NCBI GenBank assembly: GCA_008000375.1
Contig: SMOI01000272.1
Span: 1 to 42,051 of the forward strand
Direction: 5' to 3'
From: Poteriospumella lacustris
Lineage: Eukaryota; Sar; Chrysophyceae; Chromulinales; Dinobryaceae
DNA length: 42,051 nt
Positions 20,896-30,285 of this stretch are shown here, piece by piece; within the stretch, counting starts at the first letter, position 1, and every line of letters starts with the position of its first letter. The notes under the pieces were generated by a model. That model saw only the letters and a list, made by a program, of their open reading frames with translations. It ran no database searches and was not told where the DNA came from. A program made the translations under genes and the position numbers.

Positions 20896-22240
20896 ATGTT
20901 GACGTTAGTTTTCTTAGCCGCCATTCGGTTCATGAACACGAAGTTTGGCCGATACTCGTCGGCGACTAGTCTCGCAGTGATGAGCGCCTGGCTTTATGCT
21001 ATTGATGGGAGTCAAGGAAACAACAAGCGTCTTTTCACCCAAAGACTCTACGCGTTGAATCAAGCCGCCGAACACTCGGCGTTCAGTAAAGTTAACGAGA
21101 CACGGCTCGTCGCGAACCTGCCGACGGGCCTGCTCAACTTGCGAAACACCTGCTACATGAATTCTATCCTTCAGAGCTTGTTTTGCGTCAAGGGCTACAG
21201 TGACTCAGTGCGCAACGGCACTTGGAACTTCAAAGCCGACTCGGTGGGTTGGGAGCTCAAGAAGCTCTTCGAGTCGATGCACACCGCCTCCACACAGGAG
21301 ATGAAGATGGCCATATCGCCCCGCCAGTTGGCCATTAAGTTGCAGATCGACATTTCTCAGCAGGAGGATGCAGAGGAGCTGATGCTCAAGATTCTCAACG
21401 AGGTCGACGACAGCTGCGTCCCCGCCGCCAAGGGCAAGAAGAAGTCGGCCTCGTCGCAGGCCCTGCAAAAGATCAAACCCTCCGCGGCCTTTGAGATGGA
21501 ACTCGAGCAAACGATTCGATGTCTCAAGTTCGACCACGCGTCGTCGACGAAGACGCTGACCAACTTCGACTTGTCCGTCGACATCAAAGGGCACCCCGAC
21601 GTCTACAAGGCCATCGAAGCGCACTTCGTGCCGGAACAGTTGGTCGGAGACAATCGTTATCGCTGCGCGCAGCACGGTTTGCAAGACGCCGAGAAGTCTT
21701 ACACCATTTCGAAGTTCCCGCGAGTGCTGGCGGTGCATCTGAAGCGATTCTCGTTCGATCCGGCGACATATTCGATGAAGAAGGTACGCTCTCCTCTACA
21801 CTGACAACGCCGTCGCAGCACGTTGTTGACCATAGAGGCGACTGTTGTAGATCATCGACCCCATGGACATTCCTGTGGAGCTCAATCTCCGCGCGTTCGC
21901 CACACAGACGCCGGTCGACAAGACGGCGGGCATTTACTCGCTGTCGGCGATCGTCGTGCACGAGGGCAGCTTGGACGTGGGACACTACTACGCGTTCGCG
22001 AAGATCCCGCTATCTGTGTACGAGAAAGGCGCTGCGAGGGCTGCGGGGGTGTACAGCAGTGACCGCTACGTGTGGGTGAAGCTCAACGACCAGAGCGTCT
22101 CGATGGTCACCGAGGAAGAAGTCCTCCAAGTCGCGCGAGGTCTGCGGCGCGCGCGGACAACCAACACAGTCTTCCAGCGCCTGATGGACAACGACACGTC
22201 CACCAACGCGTATCTGTTGTTCTATTCCCAACTGGATTAG
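20896..22240 (+). CDS. Membrane-anchored ubiquitin-specific protease (USP, C19)
   Basis: Exons 20896-21783 and 21851-22240, with a 67-nt intron (GTACGC...TTGTAG), give 425 residues. The N-terminus is hydrophobic (MLTLVFLAAIRFM, then a second run SATSLAVMSAWLYAI), so the catalytic domain is probably anchored to a membrane facing the cytosol. The catalytic Cys86 box reads GLLNLRNTCYMNSILQSLF; Arg replaces the near-invariant Gly before NTCYMNS. The QQEDAEELMLKIL helix and VHLKRFSFD are canonical. The catalytic His341 is in LDVGHYYAFAK, and the third residue lies in VWVKLNDQSVS. The short compact domain with an N-terminal anchor resembles the arrangement of mitochondrial USP30, but the similarity is topological only. 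It removes ubiquitin from substrates at that membrane. TGTAAATA lies 210 nt after the stop. Confidence 0.88.
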
Positions 22241-22757
22241 AGCCGTTTCGTCGTGCGTCTCCGCTATGGCAGAGCACGAGCGTGCCACCGGCATCGCCTT
22301 CAAATCAATCAATCACTTAAGCCCATAGGGAGCGTGGTCGTGGGTGTGGACGTTCGTCTGTCGCGGCGATCGAGGTGATTCTCGAGTTGAGCGCATCTCG
22401 CCGCGTTCGCGTGCGCTGTTGCCGCTGTCGCTGCCCTTGTTCATAAATTGTAAATAGTCTGTTCCACCTAATCGCGTCCTGTCTGTCTTCCAAAACCCTT
22501 TTCTGGTGTCTCTGGCGTCTCTCCAGCGGGAGGCATCGAAGCGTTCGCTGCCCTCGGTTCTCGGTACCGCGCCCCCAACGCCGAGCGAGAAACCGTTTCA
22601 AGTTTTGTGATTCGTCCCGCCGCTGCAGCCGCCGAGGCGAAGAAGCCGCTTCGGCATCATATCGCACCGAATGACAACGAAGATGGAAACAATTCGGTGA
22701 ACACATCGAACTCTGGTGCGCTTAACCTCATCCAGAACTCTCTGTTCGTCATCCAAA
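22241..22757. other. Intergenic region between tandem genes
   Basis: This 517-bp stretch holds the USP 3' flank, with TGTAAATA at 22450, and the upstream region of the UPF0210 gene. I see no further coding signal. Confidence 0.45.
22450..22457 (+). promoter_or_regulatory. TGTAAATA 3' motif, USP gene
   Basis: Perfect UGUANAUA-type element about 210 nt after the stop codon. Confidence 0.4.
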
Positions 22758-24373
22758 ATGAAAATTCGTGCAGTGACGCTGGGGTTGGACCTCTCCGCGG
22801 ACATTTTGCTGCAAGATCCGTCGTTACAGTTCATCGACCTGCGGCTGAAGTATGCGCGCAAGACGCTAAACGATGTACAAAGAGCTCTCGAGAGTAAAGG
22901 ATACACTGTACAGACGAGTAGAGTCGCCTTCAATTCCTTCGCAGAGTGGCTGCTGCCTCTGGTGCCTGTCCTGGCGCTCGCCTCCAGCGACGACGAGTCG
23001 CGCCGCCTGTCTCATGAGGCGGTCTTCGAAGATTTGGCGAAGAAGATCGACCAAATGCTCATTGACAACGACATTCACTTCTGCAGCTTCGGAAGCGTCT
23101 CGCGTTCGGAGCACTTTTCGTTTGTCTCGCTGCTCATTCGCAGCACGACGCGAGTGTCGGCGACGATCGCGTTGGATCCGCCTGCCCCGGGCATGGCTGC
23201 CCACACGCTGGTCGCCCCCGACCACGACCTGTGCGTGAAGGCCGCCGAGGAGTGCATCAAGATATCGGGCGTTCGACTCGACGAGGCGCAGGAGCGCCAC
23301 GACAACTTTCGCTTTTGCGTCTCGTTCCAGGCGCCGAAGAATTCGCCGTTTTTCCCCGTCGCCTGCCACGCCTCTGGTCGCCCAGCTACCCTCAGCATTG
23401 GCTTAGAGAATGGTGACCTCATCTTCCTGGCGTGCTTCGCGGCGGAGAGCCTCACCGAAGCGAGAGACAATCTGCTGGAGACGCTGGTGCAGGCCGTGTC
23501 GCCGATCCAGAGCCTCCTGCGGGACTTCTGCCAAGAACACGGCCTCGTGTACGGCGGAGTGGATGCGTCGATCAATCCGGGCCTGGCGCCCCAAGATAGT
23601 GTGGTGCAGGGGCTGGAGCACGCGCTGCAGTTCATTTTCGCGTCCGCTGAGGAGAAGGAGCAGCTGAAGCTCGCCATCAACTGGCCGCCGTCGTCTGCGT
23701 CCAGCGTCCGCGACGCTCCGAAAGGAGCTCCCAACGCCACCAACACGCAGTCTCCGACGAGCAACCGCTTCTTCGGGTCGATGGGGACTCTGTCGGCCGT
23801 GTCGTGCCTCACGTCGGCGCTGAAGATGCTCGGCGAGCAGCCCGTGCGAGGTTCTGATTGCGCAGGTACCTGCGTCTCACTGCGCTGCAATGGTCAATGG
23901 GGATGATAACCGTGTCTTCGTGTGTACAGAGCGCATCTTGACCTGCGGCTACAACGGCCTCATGCTGCCGGTCATGGAGGACCTCACTCTCGCCGCGCGG
24001 GCCGCGGCCGTGTCGGCGATTCCGCCACCCGAGTCAGCCCCCGCTGTCGGTACGTTCTCCGCTGCCTCTTCCTGTGAACATCGATGGTTTAAACGTGGCC
24101 TCTGTGCCTGTAGCTCCCACGGGCGTGTCGCTGCGAGATTTGCTGGTGTTTTCCTGCGTCTGCGGCGTGGGCCTCGATACGGTGCCCATTCCCGGCTCTG
24201 TGACGGCGGAGGGCCTCGCAGCGGTGTACTCGGAGGTCGGCACACTGAGCTACCGTCTGAGCAAGCCGCTGACGTGCCGCGTGCTGCCCATGAAGGGTCT
24301 GTCGGCCGGCCAGTTCACGACGGTGCCGGAGAACCCGTTCCTCGTCAACACCCGCGTCTTCTCCATCGAGTGA
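22758..24373 (+). CDS. UPF0210 / DUF711 family protein
   Basis: Three exons (22758-23865, 23930-24049, 24114-24373) separated by two 64-nt introns give 495 residues, slightly longer than bacterial UPF0210 proteins (about 450). The start MKIRAVTLGLDL matches the family start (MxIRxVTxGxDL). Other family blocks are GVDASINPGLAP, SLRDLLVFSCVCGVGLDTVPIPG and the C-terminal RLSKPLTCRVLPMKG...AGQFT. All junctions restore the family reading frame. The biochemical role of the family is not established, although its fold has been related to glycyl-radical enzyme barrels. An insertion of about 60 Ser/Asn-rich residues precedes the first intron. The family is mainly bacterial and archaeal, so this may be an old transfer that has acquired introns. 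Confidence 0.88.
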
Positions 24374-24395
24374 GCCGCCAGCCACCGCTCGCCTT

Positions 24396-24403
24396 TGTAA
24401 ATA
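24396..24403 (+). promoter_or_regulatory. TGTAAATA 3' motif, UPF0210 gene
   Basis: Perfect UGUANAUA-type element 22 nt after the stop codon. The same octamer on the other strand (24471-24478) serves the convergent NOL12 gene. Confidence 0.45.
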
Positions 24404-24470
24404 GTAACGCTTCTCCCCGTATGGCGTATGGCATGTGGTGTGTGGTGCACGTGGAGTGAACAATGAGTCG

Positions 24471-24478
24471 TATTTACA
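24471..24478 (-). promoter_or_regulatory. TGTAAATA 3' motif, NOL12 gene
   Basis: Minus-strand UGUANAUA-type element 30 nt after the NOL12 stop codon. Confidence 0.45.
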
Positions 24479-24508
24479 AAACAGAGGCGCGACTGCCCCG
24501 CGCGCCGC

Positions 24509-25432
24509 TCATCTCCCTTTGGTGCGCTTCATCTTGCGCCCCAGCGCCTTCTCATACAGCATCTTCGACTCCACCTTCTTTCGCAGGCTGCGCGCCTTGC
24601 CCTTCATCTCCTTGGCCTTGTTCTTCTTCTTGGTGCCCAGCGTGGCCTTCACCTTCTTCATCGCGCGCTCGAACCGCGACGGCTGGTGCTGCTGTCGGCC
24701 TTGCTGCGAGGCGCGACTGCGATAACTCTGAATGCTTCCCGCGTCGTCGTTATCACTGTCTCCGCCTTCGCCGCTCTTGGGGCCGAAAATCTCCTCGTCG
24801 GTGCGGAACTGGCCGGCGACGGGGTTGGCATCGACGACGACGGACACCTCGCCGCCGAACATGTTCATCGTCGCCTCGTCGTCGAAGACGTTCTGCTGCT
24901 CGTCCTCCTCCTCGCTGCCCTCTTCGTCGCTGCCCTCTTCGTCGCTGCCCTCTTCGTCGCCGTCCTCTTCCCCTGAGGCGCCCTTGCTCAGTTTGGCTTC
25001 GTCTGCGTCTTCGCCGAACTTTTTACTGCGGCGCTGCTGCTTCTTCGTTCGCAGAGCGAGGCCCTTCTCGTCCTCTTTGTGCAAGTTGGTCAACGTCAGG
25101 ACCTTGGCCTTCTTGGCCTCCTTCCGTGTCTTTTCGTCTTTCAAGCGCTACAAGTGCCGTACACAATGAACAGCAGCCGGGACGGCAGTGGTCGCTGCGT
25201 GTCGTACCTGCATTGTGAGACCGAACTTTCGACGATCTTGCTTTCGGTTGCAAAACCCACCAAGCCACGCCTGTCTAGCGGTCTCGTCGAATTTAACTTC
25301 GCCTCGCCGGCCGCCGGCGTCACCTTGCTTCAGCGTCGCCTGCACCAACTTCTTCAGGCGACGCGATTTGCGTTCTCGCCGCTGACGACTCTTTTCGCTG
25401 TTTCTTCCCTCCAATCCGTGATCAATGGCCAT
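24509..25432 (-). CDS. NOL12: NOL12/Rrp17-like nucleolar protein
   Basis: Exons 25432-25208 and 25147-24509, with a 60-nt intron (GTACGAC...TTGTAG), give 287 residues. The conserved NOL12 core is in exon 1: VKFDETARQAWLGGFCNRKQDRRK, matching the family pattern FDExxRxEYLxGFxKRKxxRKK, and it continues after the junction (RLKDEKTRKEAKKAKVL). An acidic repeat follows, then a beta-like segment (GGEVSVVVDANP) and a long Lys/Arg-rich C-terminus suited to RNA binding and nucleolar targeting. Yeast Rrp17 is a 5'-3' exonuclease in 60S pre-rRNA processing. The start was set at the first ATG of the open frame. It is convergent with UPF0210 (135 bp) and divergent from the four-TM protein. MAK16 and RPL35 elsewhere in the window serve the same pathway, though distance argues against an operon-like unit. 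Confidence 0.82.
24915..24959 (-). repeat. 15-bp tandem repeat encoding Glu-Glu-Gly-Ser-Asp units
   Basis: Three exact copies of CTGCCCTCTTCGTCG lie within NOL12 exon 2 and encode part of its acidic tract. Confidence 0.8.
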
Positions 25433-25961
25433 ATTCCTTGCTTTGGGGTGGTCGAATATTGCATGTGAAGCCAAGACAGCTCAGAGGGAGGTGGAAAAGG
25501 GTCGCGTTGCCAAGTGCCAATCAATGGGCCCGCCTCCCCAGACAAACCCAGGACAGTCGCTCCATATCTGGGATTATCTAGGAGGAGACTCTCCGCCGAC
25601 AGCAGACGGCGACCGTTTCGATTTTTGTGTCACCGGTGGGTGCCCGTTGCCAGCGTCGTCATCGACCATCGACGGAAGATCGTCACTCTTCGTTCGGAGA
25701 GCTTCGGGTGTGAATCTCACTAGTTATGCGAATAGGTAATCCAGTTCGAATTACACGAGGTGGTGTGATCGAGAGTTGCTGCTTGTGGACGTGGGCGTTA
25801 CCTTCGACAGCGGCGTTTCAACGACGAAGCCGGGCGCTTTCGTGTCTCCGCGTTGTACCCATCTTCACCTTGAGCAGAACCTTCAGTAACCTTATTCTTC
25901 CATATGAATTAAACAGTATACGGGCTTTCACTGGAACGTGTCACCCAAAACCATCCGCACG
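25433..25961. promoter_or_regulatory. Divergent promoter region (NOL12 / four-TM protein)
   Basis: This 529-bp gap lies between divergent starts and is less GC-rich than the flanking genes. The AT-rich part at 25885-25930 is the most promoter-like. I see no gene. Confidence 0.4.
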
Positions 25962-27869
25962 ATGAGCCACTACTCCGTCGTGCACCACCAGATCCTCCTC
26001 GCTCTGGGTGCCCTCATTATTCTGGCCGCCATTGCTACCTCGCTCTTTGTGCCATGGGTATGTGTCTCGTTGCTTATGTACTGATCTTACGCGTCGGTCC
26101 TGACGCTACGGCGATTTCCGCCCGCGTAGGCCCACTCGGTGGTGCGCATCCAGCACAGCCAATACGAAATGAACTATCCGATCGACGTGGGCCTGCTGCG
26201 CTGCTTCAGTGACGTGTGTCGCGACTACGACGACGTCTTTCGCCTCGTGCGAGACGTGCATCGGCAGTATCACCAGCAGCGCCAAGACCAGCTGCCCCAG
26301 CCGCCGCCGTACCCGACGCACTCGCCGAGCTCACTCGCGGGCGGTGCCATCGTCGTCCCCGACACGTCGCCGCCGACCGGATCGCCGACGCTTCTCGACT
26401 TCCGCCCCAACGCCACGGAGGGCATCTCGCTGCCCATCAAAGTGCCCGAGAAGCCGCCGAAGATCCCGCCGCTGCCGCCGCTGCCGTCGCCGGTGGTGCC
26501 GCCGTCGATCACGATCGTCGACGACCACAGCGACCCCAGCCAGGTGGCGGCCAACCAGCTGATCGACCGCGCCACGCTGCGCAAGATCGTGCGGCCGTTC
26601 GAAATGGCGTCGCGCATGACGCTGCTCTTCCTCGCGGCCTCCGCGGCGCTGTCGCTGGTCGTCGTCGCCGTCGTCGTCACCGACGCCGTCGGCTGGCCCG
26701 TGTACCGCTGGTACTGGCTGCGGCTCGGCGACGCAGAACCCGCAACGATGAACGAGGAGGTCTGCTTCACGTCTGGCGCACCGCCGAAGACGCGGCGGCA
26801 CCCGCACCGCGCCGCGTACCGCTCCGTCGGCGGCGATGAGCGGCGGCGATCTCAAGGGCCAGCGCCGGGGCAGCCGCAGCCGCAGCCGCAGCCGCAGCCG
26901 CCTCCTCCGGGAGCGCTCCTGCCACTCCGCGGCGTTGAAGGCTGCGTGTCGCCGTCGTTCGCGGCGTTTCGCAGCCTCAGCGAGATGGGCCGCCGGTCGC
27001 CGGCCTCGTCGACCGCGTCGACCGCCGCGCTCAGCGAGGCGGTGCACGGTCGCGCGACGCCGCTGCGCCGCCCTGCCGATCGCCACCGCGGCAAGCACAG
27101 CCCGACTCGTGTCTGCACGCCGCCGGACCTGTCGCTGCTCTCCGACGGCGGCGCCGATCCACCGGCGGCGGCCTCGGCGGCGCCGCCGCAGCCCACCGTC
27201 AGGGACCTCGTGCACTTCTACGAGTCGCCCGTCAAGCAGCGCGGCTCGCAGTTCATCGCTCCGCCGCCCTCGCACCAGACGGAGCGCGACGAGAACGCCG
27301 CCGACGGATCCTTCGACGTGGAAACCGGTCGCGATGGTCGCGCCGTGTGGGTCGCTGGCGCGGCCGGCGCAGCGAGTGGGGCGCGGGCCGCGCTCCACTG
27401 GCCCACGGGCCGCGCAGCGACGGGCTCCGACGAAGAGATCAGCGACAGCGAAACGGGCAGCGTCCTGCGGCCGCCCGACGGCAGCGACTGCGACGACGAC
27501 GGCAGCGACGACTGTGACGACTGCGACGGCGACGGCGACGTTGATGTGGCGCTGCTGGAGGCGCAGACGCGGACGATGTGGCGCGCGATCGCGCGGTATC
27601 GGCGCCTGAACATGGCGCTGGTGGCGTCGCTGGTGCTGCTGTTCGTGGCGCTGGTGGCGTACATGTCGTTCACGGCGCCGAACATGGGTCTGCGCGGGTC
27701 GTACTACCGCGAGGCCGTGTGGCTCGTCATGTACGCGACGATGGCGGCGCTGTTCACGACGCTGCGCGTGGCCGTCGCGATGCTCGACGAGCAGCAGGAC
27801 TGGTACGACAAGCGCATGTTCTACGCGAAATGCCTCCGACGGCTCGCGCGACGGTCTCGTCGGCGGTAG
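25962..27869 (+). CDS. Unknown four-TM protein with claudin/SUR7-like topology
   Basis: Exons 25962-26057 and 26130-27869, with a 72-nt intron (GTATGT...CGCGTAG), give 611 residues. Exon 1 encodes the first membrane span (QILLALGALIILAAIATSLFV). A loop of about 160 residues follows, with VGLLRCFSDVC near its start (Cys57, Cys62), then span two (residues about 195-221). A Pro/Ser/Asp-rich segment of about 300 residues is probably disordered, with a CAGCCG-repeat-coded PQ tract. Spans three (526-548) and four (559-585) are close together. Two N-terminal spans enclosing a loop with a G-L-L..C....C pattern recall the claudin/PMP22/SUR7 group, but the match is only topological. I do not recognise the family. 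TGTAAATA lies far downstream at 28306. Confidence 0.7.
26875..26900 (+). repeat. CAGCCG trinucleotide-type repeat (coding)
   Basis: About four copies of CAGCCG inside the disordered loop of the four-TM protein, encoding Gln-Pro pairs. Confidence 0.7.
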
Positions 27870-29139
27870 CGCGACCCCCGTCGATCGCCACCGTCGGTCG
27901 CCGTCGGTCGCTGTTGCCGACGCAGACCGACGCTCTGCTCTAAGCTAGGCGAGGGAGGGAAGGCGGCGCGGCGGCGGCAGCGGCAGCGTCTGTGTCGGCG
28001 GGTTTCTGCGCAGGGACCGGTCCTCTGAGGACCGCAGCCCGCAAAGACGCCGCCAGAGCCGGTTCACGAGCCGTCTCTCGCCGTGCACACACCGCCGAGC
28101 GCTGTTTGAACGTCCTCAGCATCTGCCTGCGGCAGCGGCTGTTGCAAGAGGCGCCATCTCTGGCGAAGACCGTACCCGGAGGCCGATGCGCCGTTGACGC
28201 TGCACGGCGGTCGCGTCTCCTGCGACGCGGTGAGTAAAAGAAGCCGCACCGGCCCGTCTCTGGGTCCAGCCTCGCCCCCGTTGTAGACTGCACACCACAT
28301 CACACTGTAAATAGAGAAGCAGAACCGTTCAACCTCCGTGTGGAGCGCTTTGCGGTTCGACTCATTCCACGCGACCACCAGCGGCCAGTTCGAGTGGCGG
28401 CGAACGATGCGACGCAGCGCAGTGGCGCGTCGGGCATTGCGAGCCAGATCGCTATCTGGTGTGCAATTGCATCTCGGAAGGCCCCAGCATGGCGGTTACA
28501 ACGCTGAACGCGACGTAGCTGCAAGCAACCTCTGACCGTAAATCTGAAACGGCTTTGGCGGTGGAGCTTTTCGATGACCATTGACTTGCCTGTTTGGCCT
28601 CGAACGGGCTCGAGAATTTTTAGGAAAAATGCATGGATGTCTTCAACAACACGGTTAGAAGCTGCGTCGTGTGAAATTGGTGGGAAGATCCTCATAAAAG
28701 GCAGATATACATCGATATCATTTCAAGGGGAGGATCGTCGAGGGAAACGACCAAGAGACCCCCGAATACAGCTTCATTTCGAAGACATTATTGATAATAA
28801 GGTACTCATTCCACGGCCGATGTCTATTTCCCTTGAGAATACCTCGATTCAGAGGCGAACAAAGAGAATAACGTGTAAAAGCCTCGTTCAAAGCACCGAG
28901 CCCACGGTACCGAGGCGTTACACTTTTGGCTGAGCGCGGTCATCTCGGGTCGAGCTTCTGGGAACCCGGAAATGTATCGGCGTCCGGGGCGGATTCCCGC
29001 TGTTCCCATCTCCCCGTCCGCCGGGGCCATCGGCTACGTCCGACGAGCTTTATCCCAAAATAGCCACCGCCTTCGAACACAAAATCACTCGGAGCTCATC
29101 CACAAATGTTTCTACTGCAGCTGGCTTTGAATATTGACG
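27870..29139. other. 1.27 kb: 3' flank, then a compositionally distinct island
   Basis: Up to about 28315 this looks like the 3' region of the four-TM gene, ending in TGTAAATA (28306-28313). From about 28316 to 29000 the composition shifts to much lower GC. All frames give short, protein-like but mutually exclusive open stretches. On the minus strand these include HDAASNRVVEDIHAFFLKIL (28535-28670) and NWPLVVAWNESNRKALHTEV (28330-28395); on the plus strand there is a 119-codon ORF at 28574-28933. No arrangement gives a single gene with believable splice sites. It may be a decayed gene or a foreign fragment. Confidence 0.35.
28306..28313 (+). promoter_or_regulatory. TGTAAATA 3' motif, four-TM gene
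   Basis: Perfect UGUANAUA-type element, 437 nt after the stop. The assignment to that gene is by position only. Confidence 0.3.
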
Positions 29140-30024
29140 ATGTCGGGTGGTCTGGTCGGAGAGTTCCGCATACTCACGTCGTCGACACATCAACTGTTCG
29201 AGAAGGCCGAAGAAGGAGCGCTCATGGTGGGCGTTTCCCTTGATATCGAGCCACCTAAGCCCGAGGATTACACATTTCAGCTCCTTCTTTGCGGCAAGGG
29301 AAGCTTCCTAGTCAAGGTCAAAGGATCTGGACGGTTCGTCAGGGGCGGCCGTGACCACAGCATCTCCTTCAGTGACGCACCGTTCAGCCGATGGAGCGTC
29401 GCTCAAGACGATGGCGGACATTTCACGTTTTGTCTGGAAGGGACAACGGCCCTTCTGGCCATTTCCAACGGTCGAGCGGTCATGGACGAGTCGGCAGAGC
29501 CCAGTCCGCACAGCACCTTCGACCTCGTCGACTGCGAAGTGCCCGGCTGCGTTCCGTTTCCTTTCGGACGCCCCTGCATGAAGATCAGTGACGCCGCGGA
29601 CATTATCAATGACACCAAAGTACTGTACCAGGCCCTGAGCACGCTCCTGAGCGACAAATGCCCCGGCAGCAACCCAGACCACGCACTGGCCCTGACCGGG
29701 CCCGGCGGCGGGTGCATGTCGCTCAAATGCGATGCATGCGGCACCGTCATTTGCGGATTCTGTCTTCGCAACTGCCATCCTGATGCGCACCCACACTTGA
29801 GCAACGGCGAGTGCAAATACAACCCGTTCAACGGCGACGGCGACGACGGAGCGCGCTGCGGGAACAGGGCCACGCCGGACCAAATACGACGCGCACGTGA
29901 CAACGCCATTCAAGATCGCCTCCGGGCCGAATGGGCGGCATCCACAGCCTCCCCCGAGGCGAAGGAAGTCGTTCGCGCGAGACTGCACGACGTGCTTGCT
30001 CCGCGCGGTTTCGTTCTGGACTGA
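29140..30024 (+). CDS. Zinc-binding (IBR-like) protein with beta-rich N-terminus
   Basis: Single-exon protein of 294 residues from the ATG at 29140. The first 140 residues alternate short strands (FQLLLCGKGSFLVKVKGSG, RWSVAQDDGGHFTFCLEG) in a way that suggests a beta-trefoil or similar sandwich; this is a guess from pattern only. Residues about 174-222 form a Cys/His cluster: KCPGSNPDH, GGGCMSLKCDACGTVICGFC, NCHPDAHPHL, GEC. It resembles the IBR half of RBR ubiquitin ligases (CPxC...GCxxxxCxxCxxxFCxxC). The spacing, and the absence of a RING1 and RING2, mean it is not a complete RBR ligase. The function is unknown, and a role in ubiquitin biology is only suggested. It converges on a USP gene. 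Confidence 0.72.
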   Translation: MSGGLVGEFRILTSSTHQLFEKAEEGALMVGVSLDIEPPKPEDYTFQLLLCGKGSFLVKVKGSGRFVRGGRDHSISFSDAPFSRWSVAQDDGGHFTFCLEGTTALLAISNGRAVMDESAEPSPHSTFDLVDCEVPGCVPFPFGRPCMKISDAADIINDTKVLYQALSTLLSDKCPGSNPDHALALTGPGGGCMSLKCDACGTVICGFCLRNCHPDAHPHLSNGECKYNPFNGDGDDGARCGNRATPDQIRRARDNAIQDRLRAEWAASTASPEAKEVVRARLHDVLAPRGFVLD

Positions 30025-30285
30025 GCCGTGTGACCGGCAGCCTCTGTCCTGTGAGGACGCGGTCCGTCTGCCTACGGAGAACCGCCGCTGTGTTTGTTCT
30101 TAACTATTATTTACTTGTATCGTCTCTGAGGCGATAGCGCACACAAATACACCGTCGACAAGAGCTCCTCATCGGTGCCTACAACCCGCAGCAGCGTCGG
30201 TGGCGATCGCAGCCCCCACGCGAAGGCGGCGGGAGTCTCCGGGCACACCGTCGGCTTCCGTATCGGTGCGACCAGGGAGCCTTCC

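Noticed and set aside
22758-24373. Bacterial insertion in the assembly at the UPF0210 gene
   Set aside because: Two introns with local length and signals, and a TGTAAATA 3' motif, show it is native to this genome.
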